64,000 nt of DNA. Source: Liquorilactobacillus oeni DSM 19972. GTDB lineage: Bacteria > Bacillota > Bacilli > Lactobacillales > Lactobacillaceae. The notes below the pieces were generated by a model that was given only the letters and a program-made list of their open reading frames with translations, searched no databases and was not told the origin of the DNA. The stretch covers positions 1 to 64,000 of the forward strand of contig NZ_AZEH01000020.1 in the NCBI RefSeq assembly GCF_001436275.1, written 5' to 3'. Position numbers and translations under genes: made by a program. Of this stretch, positions 9,386 through 17,961 are shown piece after piece. Position 1 is the first letter of the stretch; each line of letters opens with the position of its first letter.

Positions 9386-9399
9386 AGTAAGCGTTTTCA
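9386..9399 (+). promoter_or_regulatory. Candidate CcpA (cre) site just downstream of the start of transcription
   Basis: AGTAAGCGTTTTCA differs from the usual cre pattern TGNAARCGNWWWCA at one position. It sits about +3 to +16 relative to the predicted transcript start and directly before the Shine-Dalgarno sequence. At that position CcpA would act as a roadblock. Confidence 0.5.
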
Positions 9400-9416
9400 A
9401 AAAGGAGGAACTATCT

Positions 9417-9689
9417 ATGAATGATAATAACTATCGTGCTTGGCTGGAGGGTACTCCCCACATATATGAGATTAACTTTGAAAAAAGTGTCCTAGCACCG
9501 CAAATCGAAAATTTTCCTGAAGTTACCCGGCTAGGCAGCTTTAAAGATGTCCGCCACAAATATTGGCTCATAGAATCTACTATTCCAGATATAAACCTGT
9601 TTGAGCAATGCTTTATTGCTATAATGAAAAAGCATCGTGTTCCCACAGAAAACTATAAAATCAGCCAACTGCAAAGCGTCAGCCGCTAG
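9417..9689 (+). CDS. Small hypothetical protein, 90 residues
   Basis: I do not recognise this protein. The start ATG at 9417 is chosen because AAAGGAGG lies 8 nt upstream; an earlier in-frame start at 9324 has no ribosome site and lies before the promoter. It is soluble, rich in charged and aromatic residues, with no signal peptide, membrane segment or cysteine pair. Near the N-terminus it has AWLEGTPHIYEINFEKS. It is a single-gene unit with its own strong promoter, a candidate cre site and a large hairpin terminator. This supports a real, sugar-regulated gene. Confidence 0.7.
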   Translation: MNDNNYRAWLEGTPHIYEINFEKSVLAPQIENFPEVTRLGSFKDVRHKYWLIESTIPDINLFEQCFIAIMKKHRVPTENYKISQLQSVSR

Positions 9690-9749
9690 AAATTTCTAAA
9701 ACAAACATATTTTTCTTTGTACATTTGAATAGAAAATCAAAATAATTTA

Positions 9750-9839
9750 AAAACGGAATTCTTCAACAGCGCTAAACAATAAAAGCAATTAAATTACAAC
9801 TTTTATTGTTCAAACTTAGTTATAGAAGAATTCCGTTTT
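9750..9839. terminator. Two-tier hairpin between convergent genes
   Basis: The outer arms AAAACGGAATTCTTC (9750-9764) and their exact complement (9825-9839) form 15 bp. The inner arms AACAATAAAAG (9775-9785) and their exact complement (9800-9810) form 11 bp. Internal bulges separate the two tiers. T-runs occur on both strands, so it can end both the small gene (plus) and the ABC operon (minus). Confidence 0.75.
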
Positions 9840-9882
9840 ATATATATTCATGTGCAAAACTGTTTTACTGCCATTCTTTAGT

Positions 9883-10539
9883 TCAAACGTATTCGAATTT
9901 TTTTTGATGAAGTTCGATTACAGAATCACAAGCCTTCGCAACATCCAGCTCATGAGTTACAAGTATCACACACTTTTGCTGTTCATGTGCTATCTTCTGC
10001 AAAAGACTTAAAACATCTTTTGTGCTTGTCTCATCTAAATTTCCAGTTGGCTCATCCGCTACTACTAACTGAGCATCGCAGCACATTGTCCGCACAATTG
10101 CCACTCTTTGCTGCTGTCCTCCAGATAGACGGGAAACCCTTCTTTTAGCACTTGCTTCATCGATTCCAACCTGGTCCAGCATCTCTAATACGTATTTTTT
10201 ATTTCCTGCATTCTTGGAACCTGTTATGGACATTGCTGTTAAAATATTCTCAATTGCCGACATGTAGGAAAATAGATTATATGATTGAAAAACCATTGAG
10301 ACACATTTTTTCCTATAATTTAACAAACCAATTTTTGAAAGTTCTCTTCCATTGAATTCAATTGACCCTTCACTAGGTCTGGCAAGCCCTGCTATCAAGG
10401 ACAAAAAAGTTGTTTTTCCAGATCCGCTTTTGCCTATTATTGAGTAAAGCCGTCCTTTTAAAAATTCAAGGTTGACATTTTCAAACAATTTATTTTCAGC
10501 ATCTCCGTACCAATATCCAACTCTATTTGTTTTTAGCAT
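9883..10539 (-). CDS. ABC transporter ATP-binding protein (MacB/LolD type)
   Basis: Drives the adjacent FtsX-like permease. The 218 residues contain Walker A GKSGSGKTTF (about 37-46), Q-loop VFQSYNLF, signature LSGGQQQRVAIVR, Walker B VVADEPTGNLDE and H-loop VTHELD. All are intact. This small-domain type works with MacB-like permeases in mechanotransmission or export rather than nutrient import. The ATG follows GGAGG. It is the second gene of a two-gene unit, 13 nt after the permease stop. The cargo is unknown; resemblance to Vex-type systems is only general. Confidence 0.88.
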   Translation of the reverse strand: MLKTNRVGYWYGDAENKLFENVNLEFLKGRLYSIIGKSGSGKTTFLSLIAGLARPSEGSIEFNGRELSKIGLLNYRKKCVSMVFQSYNLFSYMSAIENILTAMSITGSKNAGNKKYVLEMLDQVGIDEASAKRRVSRLSGGQQQRVAIVRTMCCDAQLVVADEPTGNLDETSTKDVLSLLQKIAHEQQKCVILVTHELDVAKACDSVIELHQKKFEYV

Positions 10540-10552
10540 TAAATAACCTCCT

Positions 10553-11980
10553 CTATGAAATTAAAATTCGTCTCGGTTCCAACAATAAAACATTAATTGT
10601 TCCCAATAAGGTAGCTAGTAAAATAATAAATAACCCAAACCCTAATAACTTAAGAAAAGCTGCCAAACTAATATTTACATCTAAACTTTGAAGTTGCTTA
10701 TTTTGTCCTATTCCTTTCCGATTTGCATTCCCAACATTAGCTTGTCCCTGACTTAACCCACTCCCTCCAGCTTGCGGCCCTTGATTTTGATTTGAGCCAA
10801 CCGTCAGCGAACTTGTTGCCGATGTAGTTTGTTGTATCAATTGATTGGAAACTGTATTGCCCAAAAATTTACCGCCAATTAAAGCAACAATACTTGAAAC
10901 CGCCATAATTAACAAAAGCTCACTGAAAAATTGGGCAATCACTTTCCATCTCTTTTCACCTAAGGACAGTAAAACTCCAATTTCATACCTTCGTTCACGA
11001 ACCATTAAAATAACAATGAGAGCCAAAATGATTGTGCCAGCTATGCCAACTAACCAAACAATTTTATTTGCAAAAGAACTGACATTATTCAATGGTGTCA
11101 GAATTGAGCGATAAGTACTATCATCAGCAGTCAATGCAAATTTTGAAGAACTAAGTTGTTTTTTTGCACTTTTAATGAACTTTTTAGCATTGGCAGGATT
11201 ATTCATAGTAAAAGTTACTGAGGTTGCTTTCCCGCTTGTACCCTTAATACTATTAACTTTTTCAACCGAAGAATAAATAGTATTGCTAGGATCATTTTGC
11301 ATCATACCGAACCCAGAATTCTCAGTAGAGCTAGCCTTGTAAATACCAATAATTTTCAGCTTAGTGACTTTTTTGCTTGTATTTTTAATGCTGATAGTCG
11401 AACCAACTTTTAAGTTATTCTCCTTGGCAAGCTGCTTTTCAACAGTCACATTGTTTGTATCTGCATCACTTGCTTTTATTCCTCTTCCTTCAACTATCTT
11501 TGACCCTCCACTTGAAAAAGTAGTCAGCTGTGCGGTATTGCTTACTCCAGAGAGGGTAATATCTCCACTCTGTTGTTCTTGAGCACCTGCACCTTGAGGT
11601 CCTTGTTGAGAACTTGAAGAGGTTTCAATAGCAGAAAAAGAAGAAGCGTTAACAGATGCACTGTTTGAAATATTATAGCTTTTAACATATCCAGACGATG
11701 CAATTTTTTTTGCAGTTGCAATACTGACACTCGGAAGTGTCAACTTAGGCCTAGTACCGCTTTGCCTACTCACTTTTTTAAAGGCTTGCTCGCGGCTCGC
11801 AGCAAGTGTAACTGTTGCATTTGCACTTTTCTTTGCGCTTGAAACCGCTGAGTTTGCGGCCTGCTGAATAATAATCCCTGCTAAAACAAACAGCAAAATT
11901 GCCGACATTACTAAAAATAATAATAAACTTCTCCCCATTTTCACTTTGACATTCAAAAAAGCACGTTTTACAAAATTCAT
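10553..11980 (-). CDS. FtsX/MacB-like ABC transporter permease
   Basis: A 475-residue membrane protein with one N-terminal membrane segment (about 17-39), a large extracellular domain of MacB-PCD type, and three C-terminal segments: the FtsX-domain layout. ATG at 11980 is preferred over the adjacent TTG because GGAGG lies 7 nt before it. Two low-complexity stretches face outwards: QQGPQGAGAQEQQSG (about residues 128-142) and a longer G/Q/N-rich run between the last two membrane segments (about 390-425). It probably exports or senses a peptide, lipid or antibiotic together with the ATPase downstream. Confidence 0.85.
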   Translation of the reverse strand: MNFVKRAFLNVKVKMGRSLLLFLVMSAILLFVLAGIIIQQAANSAVSSAKKSANATVTLAASREQAFKKVSRQSGTRPKLTLPSVSIATAKKIASSGYVKSYNISNSASVNASSFSAIETSSSSQQGPQGAGAQEQQSGDITLSGVSNTAQLTTFSSGGSKIVEGRGIKASDADTNNVTVEKQLAKENNLKVGSTISIKNTSKKVTKLKIIGIYKASSTENSGFGMMQNDPSNTIYSSVEKVNSIKGTSGKATSVTFTMNNPANAKKFIKSAKKQLSSSKFALTADDSTYRSILTPLNNVSSFANKIVWLVGIAGTIILALIVILMVRERRYEIGVLLSLGEKRWKVIAQFFSELLLIMAVSSIVALIGGKFLGNTVSNQLIQQTTSATSSLTVGSNQNQGPQAGGSGLSQGQANVGNANRKGIGQNKQLQSLDVNISLAAFLKLLGFGLFIILLATLLGTINVLLLEPRRILIS

Positions 11981-12218
11981 CAAGCCACCTCCGTGTATTA
12001 ATCGCTAACAGCTTTAGCAATCGATGAATATAGCTTAAACAAAAAATGTGAATAAAAATAATGTTTTTTGTGACAAATATTTCAAATAATTTGTGAACAT
12101 ACTGAATTTTGTAAAAAATTTCAAAGTCAAAAAAGCAGAAACAAATAGTTCGGTCTCAAGCTCCTTAATCCGTAGATTAAAAGGCAACCAAATAAACACA
12201 CGTTAAAAACTAAGAGCG

Positions 12219-12358
12219 GTGTTCTTGAATGCTGATAGCAAATAGCACATAGTCTGATTATGAGTTATGTGCGGTTGAGTCTACTGAAAATATGATAATA
12301 CAGAAGCTACAAGAGAACACAAAAGGCTGGGCCAAAACATAAGTTTTGACCCAGCCTT
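12219..12358 (-). repeat. Intergenic repeat, diverged copy E
   Basis: Shares ACATAGTC, TATGAGT and GTGCGGTTGAGTC with the core of copies A to D. It ends with the same terminator hairpin (12324-12357), GGCTGGGCCAAAAC paired with its complement. Orientation is as in the other copies. It lies downstream of the minus-strand exporter gene. The flanking 11981-12218 holds no gene that I can see. Confidence 0.6.
12324..12357 (-). terminator. Terminator of the threonine/serine exporter operon
   Basis: On the minus strand AAGGCTGGGTCAAAAC pairs with GTTTTGGCCCAGCCTT and is followed by TTGTGTTC. Confidence 0.75.
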
Positions 12359-12461
12359 AACCTATAGCATGCAAGTTAACGTGTTTAAATAGTTAGCTTT
12401 TCAAGTTCATATAAATTCTATAAACCAGCATGCATACTGCTTAACTCTATATGAATAGCCG

Positions 12462-12908
12462 CTACTTATCGGTAGTCAGCCTAAAGTATGCCCGTGCTAT
12501 CAACTCAGAAATAAAAAACCCCATTGCAATTGATGCTGCAATCATTATAACCTGTACTAAATAATTAATTGCTCCCAAATCATTTCCAACCGCAAAACTT
12601 CGCACAGCTTTATATGCTTGTCCCCCAGGTACAAGCGGAACTAAACTGGGGATATTAAACAGAATCATCGGCATTTTCAAACGCCGGGCCATTACCATGG
12701 AACTAAGCCCGATTATCAATGCTCCCATTACGTTTGCAAGCATTGTTCCTGCATTAATATGAGTTCCCAGCAAATATGCCATCCAGCCTAAAACACCGAC
12801 CCAGCCGCATGAATTTAAAGCACGGTGAGGAATATTCAAAAGAATGCCAAAACCCAGAGTTGCTAAATAACTGCAAACAATATGTACTACTATTCCCATT
12901 CCTGCCAC
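12462..12908 (-). CDS. Threonine/serine exporter, small subunit (ThrE C-terminal/DUF3815 type)
   Basis: A 148-residue membrane protein with four or five hydrophobic segments, matching the DUF3815 half of ThrE. It contains SLVPLVPGGQAYKAVRSF (about residues 87-104), the family's PGG motif. In actinobacterial ThrE the two halves are fused; in lactobacilli they are usually separate, as here. It lies 6 nt after the large subunit. The start is either GTG at 12908 or ATG at 12899; the spacing to GGGGTGG does not decide between them. It probably exports threonine and serine. Confidence 0.82.
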   Translation of the reverse strand: MAGMGIVVHIVCSYLATLGFGILLNIPHRALNSCGWVGVLGWMAYLLGTHINAGTMLANVMGALIIGLSSMVMARRLKMPMILFNIPSLVPLVPGGQAYKAVRSFAVGNDLGAINYLVQVIMIAASIAMGFFISELIARAYFRLTTDK

Positions 12909-12914
12909 CCCGAT

Positions 12915-13658
12915 TTACATAAAACGAAAAACAATTGCAATTCCCATTCCAATTGCACAGGCACTCAACAACGCTTCTAGGGCACGGGCCATTCCGCTTA
13001 AAAAATGGCCCGCAAAAATATCACGGACAGCATTGGTGATAGGTACACCAGGTACAAGTGGCATTACGCCCCCAATTGTAATCATATCGACCTGATACCC
13101 TAGTCTAAAACGCACACACAAGACCGCAATAATTCCAATTAAAAAGGCACCTAAAAATTCACTGACAAAGCGTACCCGCAAGTGATTATTAATGAAGTAA
13201 TAACAAGCATAGCCGACTCCACCCGCTAAAGCAGTCGCAAAGAGGTCCTGCCAGTAACCGCCATAAATCAGCATCAAGGTAGTACTGACCACCATAGCAG
13301 CTGCCAACTGCAGCCAAAAAGAAAAGTAAGGGCTTGAAATATTTAGCCTAACTAAGCTATCTTTGAATTCTTGAAGAGAAAGCTCTCCTCTTTGAAAAGC
13401 ACGTGATTTTTGATTTACTGAGGAAACTTTTTCTAAATCAATTGTTCTTTTTTGAATTGGTTCAACTTGGGCAGATTTTTTATCAGGTATCGACATTAAA
13501 ATACCAGTAGTCGTTTCAAAAATTTTAGGATTTTTAATTCCTGCGTTTCGTGCAATTCTTGTCAGAGTGTCATCTACTCGTGCCATATCCGCTCCATTTT
13601 CAATCATAATTTTGCCTGCCAGCAACACAGTTTCAATTATTTGATCATCCCGCTCCAT
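12915..13658 (-). CDS. Threonine/serine exporter, large subunit (ThrE/DUF1212 type)
   Basis: A 247-residue protein. A cytoplasmic N-terminal part (about 1-115) has the DUF1212 motifs ENGADMARVDDTLTRIA and FETTTGILMS. About five membrane segments follow, ending in GGVMPLVPGVPITNAVRD (about 193-210), a motif mirrored in the small subunit. It forms a two-gene unit with the following gene. From the family it exports threonine/serine by proton antiport, which prevents toxic build-up during peptide use. This fits the peptide-uptake genes elsewhere in the window. Confidence 0.85.
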   Translation of the reverse strand: MERDDQIIETVLLAGKIMIENGADMARVDDTLTRIARNAGIKNPKIFETTTGILMSIPDKKSAQVEPIQKRTIDLEKVSSVNQKSRAFQRGELSLQEFKDSLVRLNISSPYFSFWLQLAAAMVVSTTLMLIYGGYWQDLFATALAGGVGYACYYFINNHLRVRFVSEFLGAFLIGIIAVLCVRFRLGYQVDMITIGGVMPLVPGVPITNAVRDIFAGHFLSGMARALEALLSACAIGMGIAIVFRFM

Positions 13659-13726
13659 CTTTTCTGCCTGCCTTCATGTCTTTTGAGGCAAATTATCTAA
13701 CAAAATGTTTTAGAATGCAATTCCTT

Positions 13727-14896
13727 TTATACTTTTCTTACTGACGTAACAAACATACTAAGAATAACTGAACTTGCAATTAGTACAGCTGTTGCTTCAA
13801 AAAGAACTTCGTACGAAGCTGTTTCTATTATGATTCCTCCAAAAAGCGGACCGATCGCGTGCCCTATTGAAGCTGCAATGCTTACATAGCCTTGATACCT
13901 GCCCTTTTCACTTTCACTGCTAAGCTCAGCAATGATTGCAGGAAGTGTTGGAAAAGCAATCACTTCACCCAACGTCACAATTACCATCGAAAAGATAAAG
14001 TGCTGATAATCTTTGGCAAACACTAAAGATGCAAAACCAATGATAAAAAGTAAAAAACCGCTGTAAACTTTATAATACCTATTTACCTCAAAATGAACTT
14101 CAACATAATTAATTAAAGGCTGCCCTAATACGATAATTATTCCATTAACTGTCCATAAATAACTATATTTGTCTAAACCAATTCCTAAAGACTGCATATA
14201 AACAGCTAAATTAGATTGCCACTGACTATATCCCAATTGGATTAACAGGTATGCAAGTAACAGTGAAACAGTAATCCAAACAGCATTGATAGGAGTCTTC
14301 TTTGCCGCTGGTTGAATTTTTTCACTACCTGAGACTTTATTTTTTTGCGGCGTTTTATAATATTGCTGTGCGATTAGCCAAAAAATAACAAATAAAACGA
14401 AGGTCACAACAAAAACAAAACGGATGTTATATTTAACAACAAAACCGACAATGAAAGTTCCTAAAACCACCCCGCAGTTAGCTGCAAAGTACATCATATT
14501 GAAAACGTAAGCCGAATCATGTTCTTTAATAGTTGTTGCCAGAGCGTTAATAATAGTGTTGGCAATCGAACCAGCAAATCCATTTATAAGCAATAGAATT
14601 GGATAAAATGGCCAGCCGTTGAAAAATATAAGCAGGAACATTGCAACAGTTGAAGCTCCAATTGAACCTAGCAGCCAGGGACGATAGTTATAATGATCAT
14701 ACATGTAACCGCCCAGATAACTTCCGCCAATCATAATTAAAGATTCAACGAACAAAACAATTCCTGCCAGGGTCAGCGTCTTATGCAAATAATCATGCAT
14801 GTAAACTGTGGTAAGAGGCCAGATAAAACTTGTACCAGTACTTGCAATCAAACTCCCCCAAAGCAGCCAGCCGAGTTTAAGCTTCTTTTGAGTCAT
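13727..14896 (-). CDS. MFS transporter, drug-efflux-like
   Basis: A 389-residue major facilitator protein with about twelve hydrophobic segments. A motif-A-like GGYMYDHYNYRPWLLGS lies after the second segment (about 61-77). A central cytoplasmic loop, PQKNKVSGSEKIQPAAKK, is typical of twelve-segment transporters. Families with this layout include multidrug exporters; the substrate cannot be read. The ATG follows GGGGAAAG. It is preceded by the cold-shock gene, which has its own terminator, so it probably has a separate promoter. Confidence 0.8.
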   Translation of the reverse strand: MTQKKLKLGWLLWGSLIASTGTSFIWPLTTVYMHDYLHKTLTLAGIVLFVESLIMIGGSYLGGYMYDHYNYRPWLLGSIGASTVAMFLLIFFNGWPFYPILLLINGFAGSIANTIINALATTIKEHDSAYVFNMMYFAANCGVVLGTFIVGFVVKYNIRFVFVVTFVLFVIFWLIAQQYYKTPQKNKVSGSEKIQPAAKKTPINAVWITVSLLLAYLLIQLGYSQWQSNLAVYMQSLGIGLDKYSYLWTVNGIIIVLGQPLINYVEVHFEVNRYYKVYSGFLLFIIGFASLVFAKDYQHFIFSMVIVTLGEVIAFPTLPAIIAELSSESEKGRYQGYVSIAASIGHAIGPLFGGIIIETASYEVLFEATAVLIASSVILSMFVTSVRKV

Positions 14897-14910
14897 CTTC
14901 TTTCCCCCAA

Positions 14911-14947
14911 TAAAAAAACCGGAACAGAGCGACAGCCCTGTTCCGGT
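14911..14947 (-). terminator. cspA terminator
   Basis: On the minus strand ACCGGAACAG pairs with CTGTTCCGGT and is followed by TTTTTTT. It lies 17 nt after the cspA stop. Confidence 0.9.
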
Positions 14948-14963
14948 GATTTCTTTAACTTAA

Positions 14964-15164
14964 TTAGTCTTTATTAACGTTAACAGCCTGTGGGCCGCGG
15001 TCGCTTTCTTCAACGTCAAAAGTTACATGTTGGCCTTCGTCTAAAGTCTTGAAGCCGTCACCTTGGATAGCTGAGAAATGTACGAATACATCGCTGCCAT
15101 CTTCGCGAGTAATAAAACCAAAACCCTTGTCTGCATTAAACCACTTTACTGTACCTTGTTCCAT
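14964..15164 (-). CDS. cspA: Cold-shock protein (CspA family)
   Basis: A 66-residue single-stranded RNA/DNA-binding protein that melts RNA structure in the cold and in rapid growth. The whole protein is one cold-shock domain. RNP1 is KGFGFITRE and RNP2 is VFVHFSAIQ. The acidic C-terminal half and the ending QAVNVNKD are usual. The ATG follows AAGGAGGAA. It is a single gene between its own leader and terminator. The paralogue name (cspA, B, C or D) is arbitrary here. Confidence 0.95.
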   Translation of the reverse strand: MEQGTVKWFNADKGFGFITREDGSDVFVHFSAIQGDGFKTLDEGQHVTFDVEESDRGPQAVNVNKD

Positions 15165-15296
15165 AATAAAAATTCCTCCTTGTGCCTAACAGGCACTATT
15201 TCGTAATAGTTGTAATTCTTGATCGGCACAAATGGGGAAAGTTATTTGAAACAATCTAACCACGGTAACCCATACAAAAATACAACTCATAGTATA
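15165..15296 (-). promoter_or_regulatory. cspA extended -10 promoter and long 5' leader
   Basis: An extended -10 box TGCTATACT ends at 15291 on the minus strand. About 115 nt of untranslated leader follow, as is common for csp mRNAs that fold differently in the cold. A perfect small hairpin GTGCCT/AGGCAC (15196-15182) sits directly before the Shine-Dalgarno sequence. Confidence 0.55.
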
Positions 15297-15333
15297 GCAT
15301 GCCATTCCTAAAAAAGATAGTACTTAAGGCAAA

Positions 15334-15981
15334 TTATTTTACAAAGATATAATGTGCAGCCTTAAAACTCACATTTGTTTCCTGCCCCGTACGAGCAACT
15401 TTAATCTTTACCGGGCCTTCAAAGGGCGCATGTCCTAAAATATGCAGCCTATCGCCTAATTGCAGCTCGATGTCATCAAGGTAAAGCAGAAGGTCGTGGT
15501 TGTCTATAAAGCGATCAACAACCACCTCCTGCCCATCATTTGCATCGGCCAATACCTGATGGCTGTCTTCTTGATAATTTCCAGACTTATCCGGGATAAC
15601 CCCTCCATGAGGACAATGTGTGGGATGTCCTAAAAAAGTGTCCAAATGATCCATTAGATTTCGACTTGCAATATGTTCTAATACTTCTGCATCAGAATGC
15701 ACATCCTGTAATTTATATCCTAATGCCGAAACCAAAAAAGTTTCCCACAAACGATGCCGCCTCACCAGTTCTTCCGCAACTTTGATACCCTCATGTGTTA
15801 ATGAAATCCCAGCGTAGGGGGTATGCTCAGCCAGCTTATCCTTTACCAGTTTGCTAACCATCTCAGTTACAGAACCCGCAGCAACATTTAAGCTTAAAGC
15901 AATTTGCTTATTTGTAACTTTTTTTTGGGTGCCGCCTAATTCAAAAATTATTTTTAAATAATCTTCTTTTTTTGGAGTCAA
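15334..15981 (-). CDS. mntR: DtxR/MntR family metal-dependent regulator
   Basis: A DNA-binding repressor that responds to Mn2+ or Fe2+ and usually controls metal uptake. The N-terminal winged helix has TNKQIALSLNVAAGSVTEMVSKL (split about 25-47). The metal-binding and dimer region contains LVRRHRLWETFLV, HSDAEVLEHIAS and GHPTHCPHGG. A C-terminal SH3-like domain is present (about 140-215). GTG at 15990 is possible, but GAGGTGG (15993-15987) would overlap it. TTG at 15981 lies 5 nt after that site and gives the family-like start TPKKEDYLK, so I prefer it (215 residues). No metal transporter is adjacent. Confidence 0.87.
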   Translation of the reverse strand: MTPKKEDYLKIIFELGGTQKKVTNKQIALSLNVAAGSVTEMVSKLVKDKLAEHTPYAGISLTHEGIKVAEELVRRHRLWETFLVSALGYKLQDVHSDAEVLEHIASRNLMDHLDTFLGHPTHCPHGGVIPDKSGNYQEDSHQVLADANDGQEVVVDRFIDNHDLLLYLDDIELQLGDRLHILGHAPFEGPVKIKVARTGQETNVSFKAAHYIFVK

Positions 15982-16083
15982 GTTTTCCACCTCACTTGCT
16001 CAATCCATATTTCTTAAAAAGATTGTATACTCTTATACATATTATACCAAAACACCAAAAAAACAATTTAGGCAGCGGAAAAC

Positions 16084-16995
16084 CTAATTTTTACCTAGCT
16101 TTTGAATTTTTAGTCCTAGTTTTGAGCACAAGCACCGCATATCAGCCGGCATCGGTGCAAGTACTTTTTTCTCTTGTAAAGTGAAAGGATCCGTATACGT
16201 CAGTTTAAAAGAATGAAGTGCTTGACGATCGATTCCCGCATCTAGCACACCGCCATAAAGTTCATCACCAAAAAGCGGATATCCTAAGCTGTCTAAATGA
16301 ACTCTGATCTGATGTGTTCTGCCGGTATGCAGCTTAACTTCAAGCAAAGAAGCCTTTGAACTTGATGCTAAAACCCAGTATTCGGTCCTAGCGCTTTGCC
16401 CTTGAGAAGTAACGCACCTTTTTATCTCCTGTCCCACTCTTCCAATCGGAGCATCAATAACTGCATGTAGCTTCTCTGGGCACCCTTTAATAACTGCCAA
16501 GTACTTCTTGTCAATTTGGTGTTCTTCGACCTGCTTATTGATCATCCCTTGTGCAAACCGGTGCTTTGCGATCAGCACTATTCCACTAGTATCACGATCC
16601 AGCCGCGTAATAAGATGCGGTACTGAATCTTGTGCACCGTTCTTTATCAAATACCCTTTTACCCGATTGACTAAAGTAGTAGTCCGGTTACTCGGCCCCG
16701 GTACACTTGTTATTCCGGCAGGTTTATCCACTACTAACCAGTTCATATCCTCAAATAATACCCGCAATTGCCCATTTTCTAAAGGAACCACAGAATTATT
16801 TTCTGGCGGCAGCCATAGCGTCACTTCACAAAGACCGCTGACAATTTGGTTTAAAACTGCTTGTTGGCCGTTTAATAGTATCTTTCCCTCCCCGTGCTTT
16901 ATCTGAGCTAAGATACGATGACTGACCTTTTTTGCTGTTAAAAATTTTTTTATTGTAATTTCTTTTTCCAGAGCTGATTTCCAAGTATATTTCAT
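16084..16995 (-). CDS. RluA family RNA pseudouridine synthase
   Basis: Isomerises uridine to pseudouridine in rRNA or tRNA. The 303 residues begin with an S4-like RNA-binding segment (about 1-75). The catalytic domain has VVDKPAGITSVPG and the active-site motif TRLDRDTSGIVL, whose first aspartate is catalytic. HTGRTHQIRVHL and HSFKLTYTDPFT lie near the end. It resembles RluD/YjbO-type enzymes of Firmicutes; the target uridine is not predictable. The start lies about 7 nt after the stop of the upstream membrane-protein gene, so the two are probably co-transcribed. Confidence 0.9.
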   Translation of the reverse strand: MKYTWKSALEKEITIKKFLTAKKVSHRILAQIKHGEGKILLNGQQAVLNQIVSGLCEVTLWLPPENNSVVPLENGQLRVLFEDMNWLVVDKPAGITSVPGPSNRTTTLVNRVKGYLIKNGAQDSVPHLITRLDRDTSGIVLIAKHRFAQGMINKQVEEHQIDKKYLAVIKGCPEKLHAVIDAPIGRVGQEIKRCVTSQGQSARTEYWVLASSSKASLLEVKLHTGRTHQIRVHLDSLGYPLFGDELYGGVLDAGIDRQALHSFKLTYTDPFTLQEKKVLAPMPADMRCLCSKLGLKIQKLGKN

Positions 16996-17001
16996 TTTTT
17001 C

Positions 17002-17895
17002 TCACATATTCAAAATTTTCATGCTATCTACTTTTTTTCTAAACATTCCCAGTAAAAATCCCGCTGCACCAAAAATCAGTAACCAAATGCTAATCAGCTG
17101 CATCTGCGCAAACGCTTTTTCTAAAAGATTATCAACTAAGCCGCTGGCTTGCTGTGCTTGTTGTGCAAAGTCAGAAACCATTGCAGAGTTTCCAATCAAA
17201 AATGCACTCACTAACAGAATAATTCCACTGATTAAAGCTGACAAGCCAATATAATGAAGCCAACGCCAGAAGTTACGAGCACTTAAAATCTGCAGCAAAA
17301 ATAAAATAATCGTAGCCAGTAGACTGCCGAAAAGAATTATTCGATTTATTTTAACAGTTGAACTAAGAATATCTGCCAGTTTTCTTGCAGGAGTTTCATC
17401 AATTTTTTTCGTTAAATACTCTCCCAATCCGTTTAAAAAAGTGCTTTGTGCAGATTGATAAATAGTATTGTTTGTAGTCAAGCCTGCACCCTGTGCTTTC
17501 TGTTCTATATTCTGCCCAATCTGGTTTTTGACATCATCTGTATCCAACAACACATTTTTACCAGCATAAACATTACGGGTCAATGTACCTAAATCTGTTT
17601 TAACCTGATCCTTAGTTAATAAGTTTTCTGCCAGTGTAGATGGAATATTATTTTGAACTGCTAATGAAGTTACTACTTGATTCAAAGTATCCGTCGCTTC
17701 ATTGACATAAACAGACTTTGTAATCTCGTTCACTGCCGTGTCAGCATTAAAAACGGTTTTATTCAGCGAATAAGTAACTGCAAATAAGAAAAGTGCAATA
17801 CTGCAAAAGAATGCCAGCCAACGACTAATGCTGCCGTTAGGAGACCTTTTTTGGCGCAATGCACTTCTGCTAAAACTTTCATTCTGATCTCTCAT
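17002..17895 (-). CDS. Membrane protein of unknown function
   Basis: I do not recognise the family. Visible in the 297 residues are a basic N-terminus, one membrane segment (about 27-45), an extracellular or periplasm-facing region of about 140 residues rich in N, T and Q, and three C-terminal membrane segments (about 190-208, 219-238 and 267-284) ending in RKKVDSMKILNM. The ATG follows GAGGTGAAAAG. It heads a two-gene unit with the pseudouridine synthase. That pairing gives no clear hint of its role. Confidence 0.7.
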   Translation of the reverse strand: MRDQNESFSRSALRQKRSPNGSISRWLAFFCSIALFLFAVTYSLNKTVFNADTAVNEITKSVYVNEATDTLNQVVTSLAVQNNIPSTLAENLLTKDQVKTDLGTLTRNVYAGKNVLLDTDDVKNQIGQNIEQKAQGAGLTTNNTIYQSAQSTFLNGLGEYLTKKIDETPARKLADILSSTVKINRIILFGSLLATIILFLLQILSARNFWRWLHYIGLSALISGIILLVSAFLIGNSAMVSDFAQQAQQASGLVDNLLEKAFAQMQLISIWLLIFGAAGFLLGMFRKKVDSMKILNM

Positions 17896-17961
17896 CTTTT
17901 CACCTCTCAGCCTATGCTCCGCTATCAGTATAACCCAGGCAAGAGATGTTCAACAAGCAAA

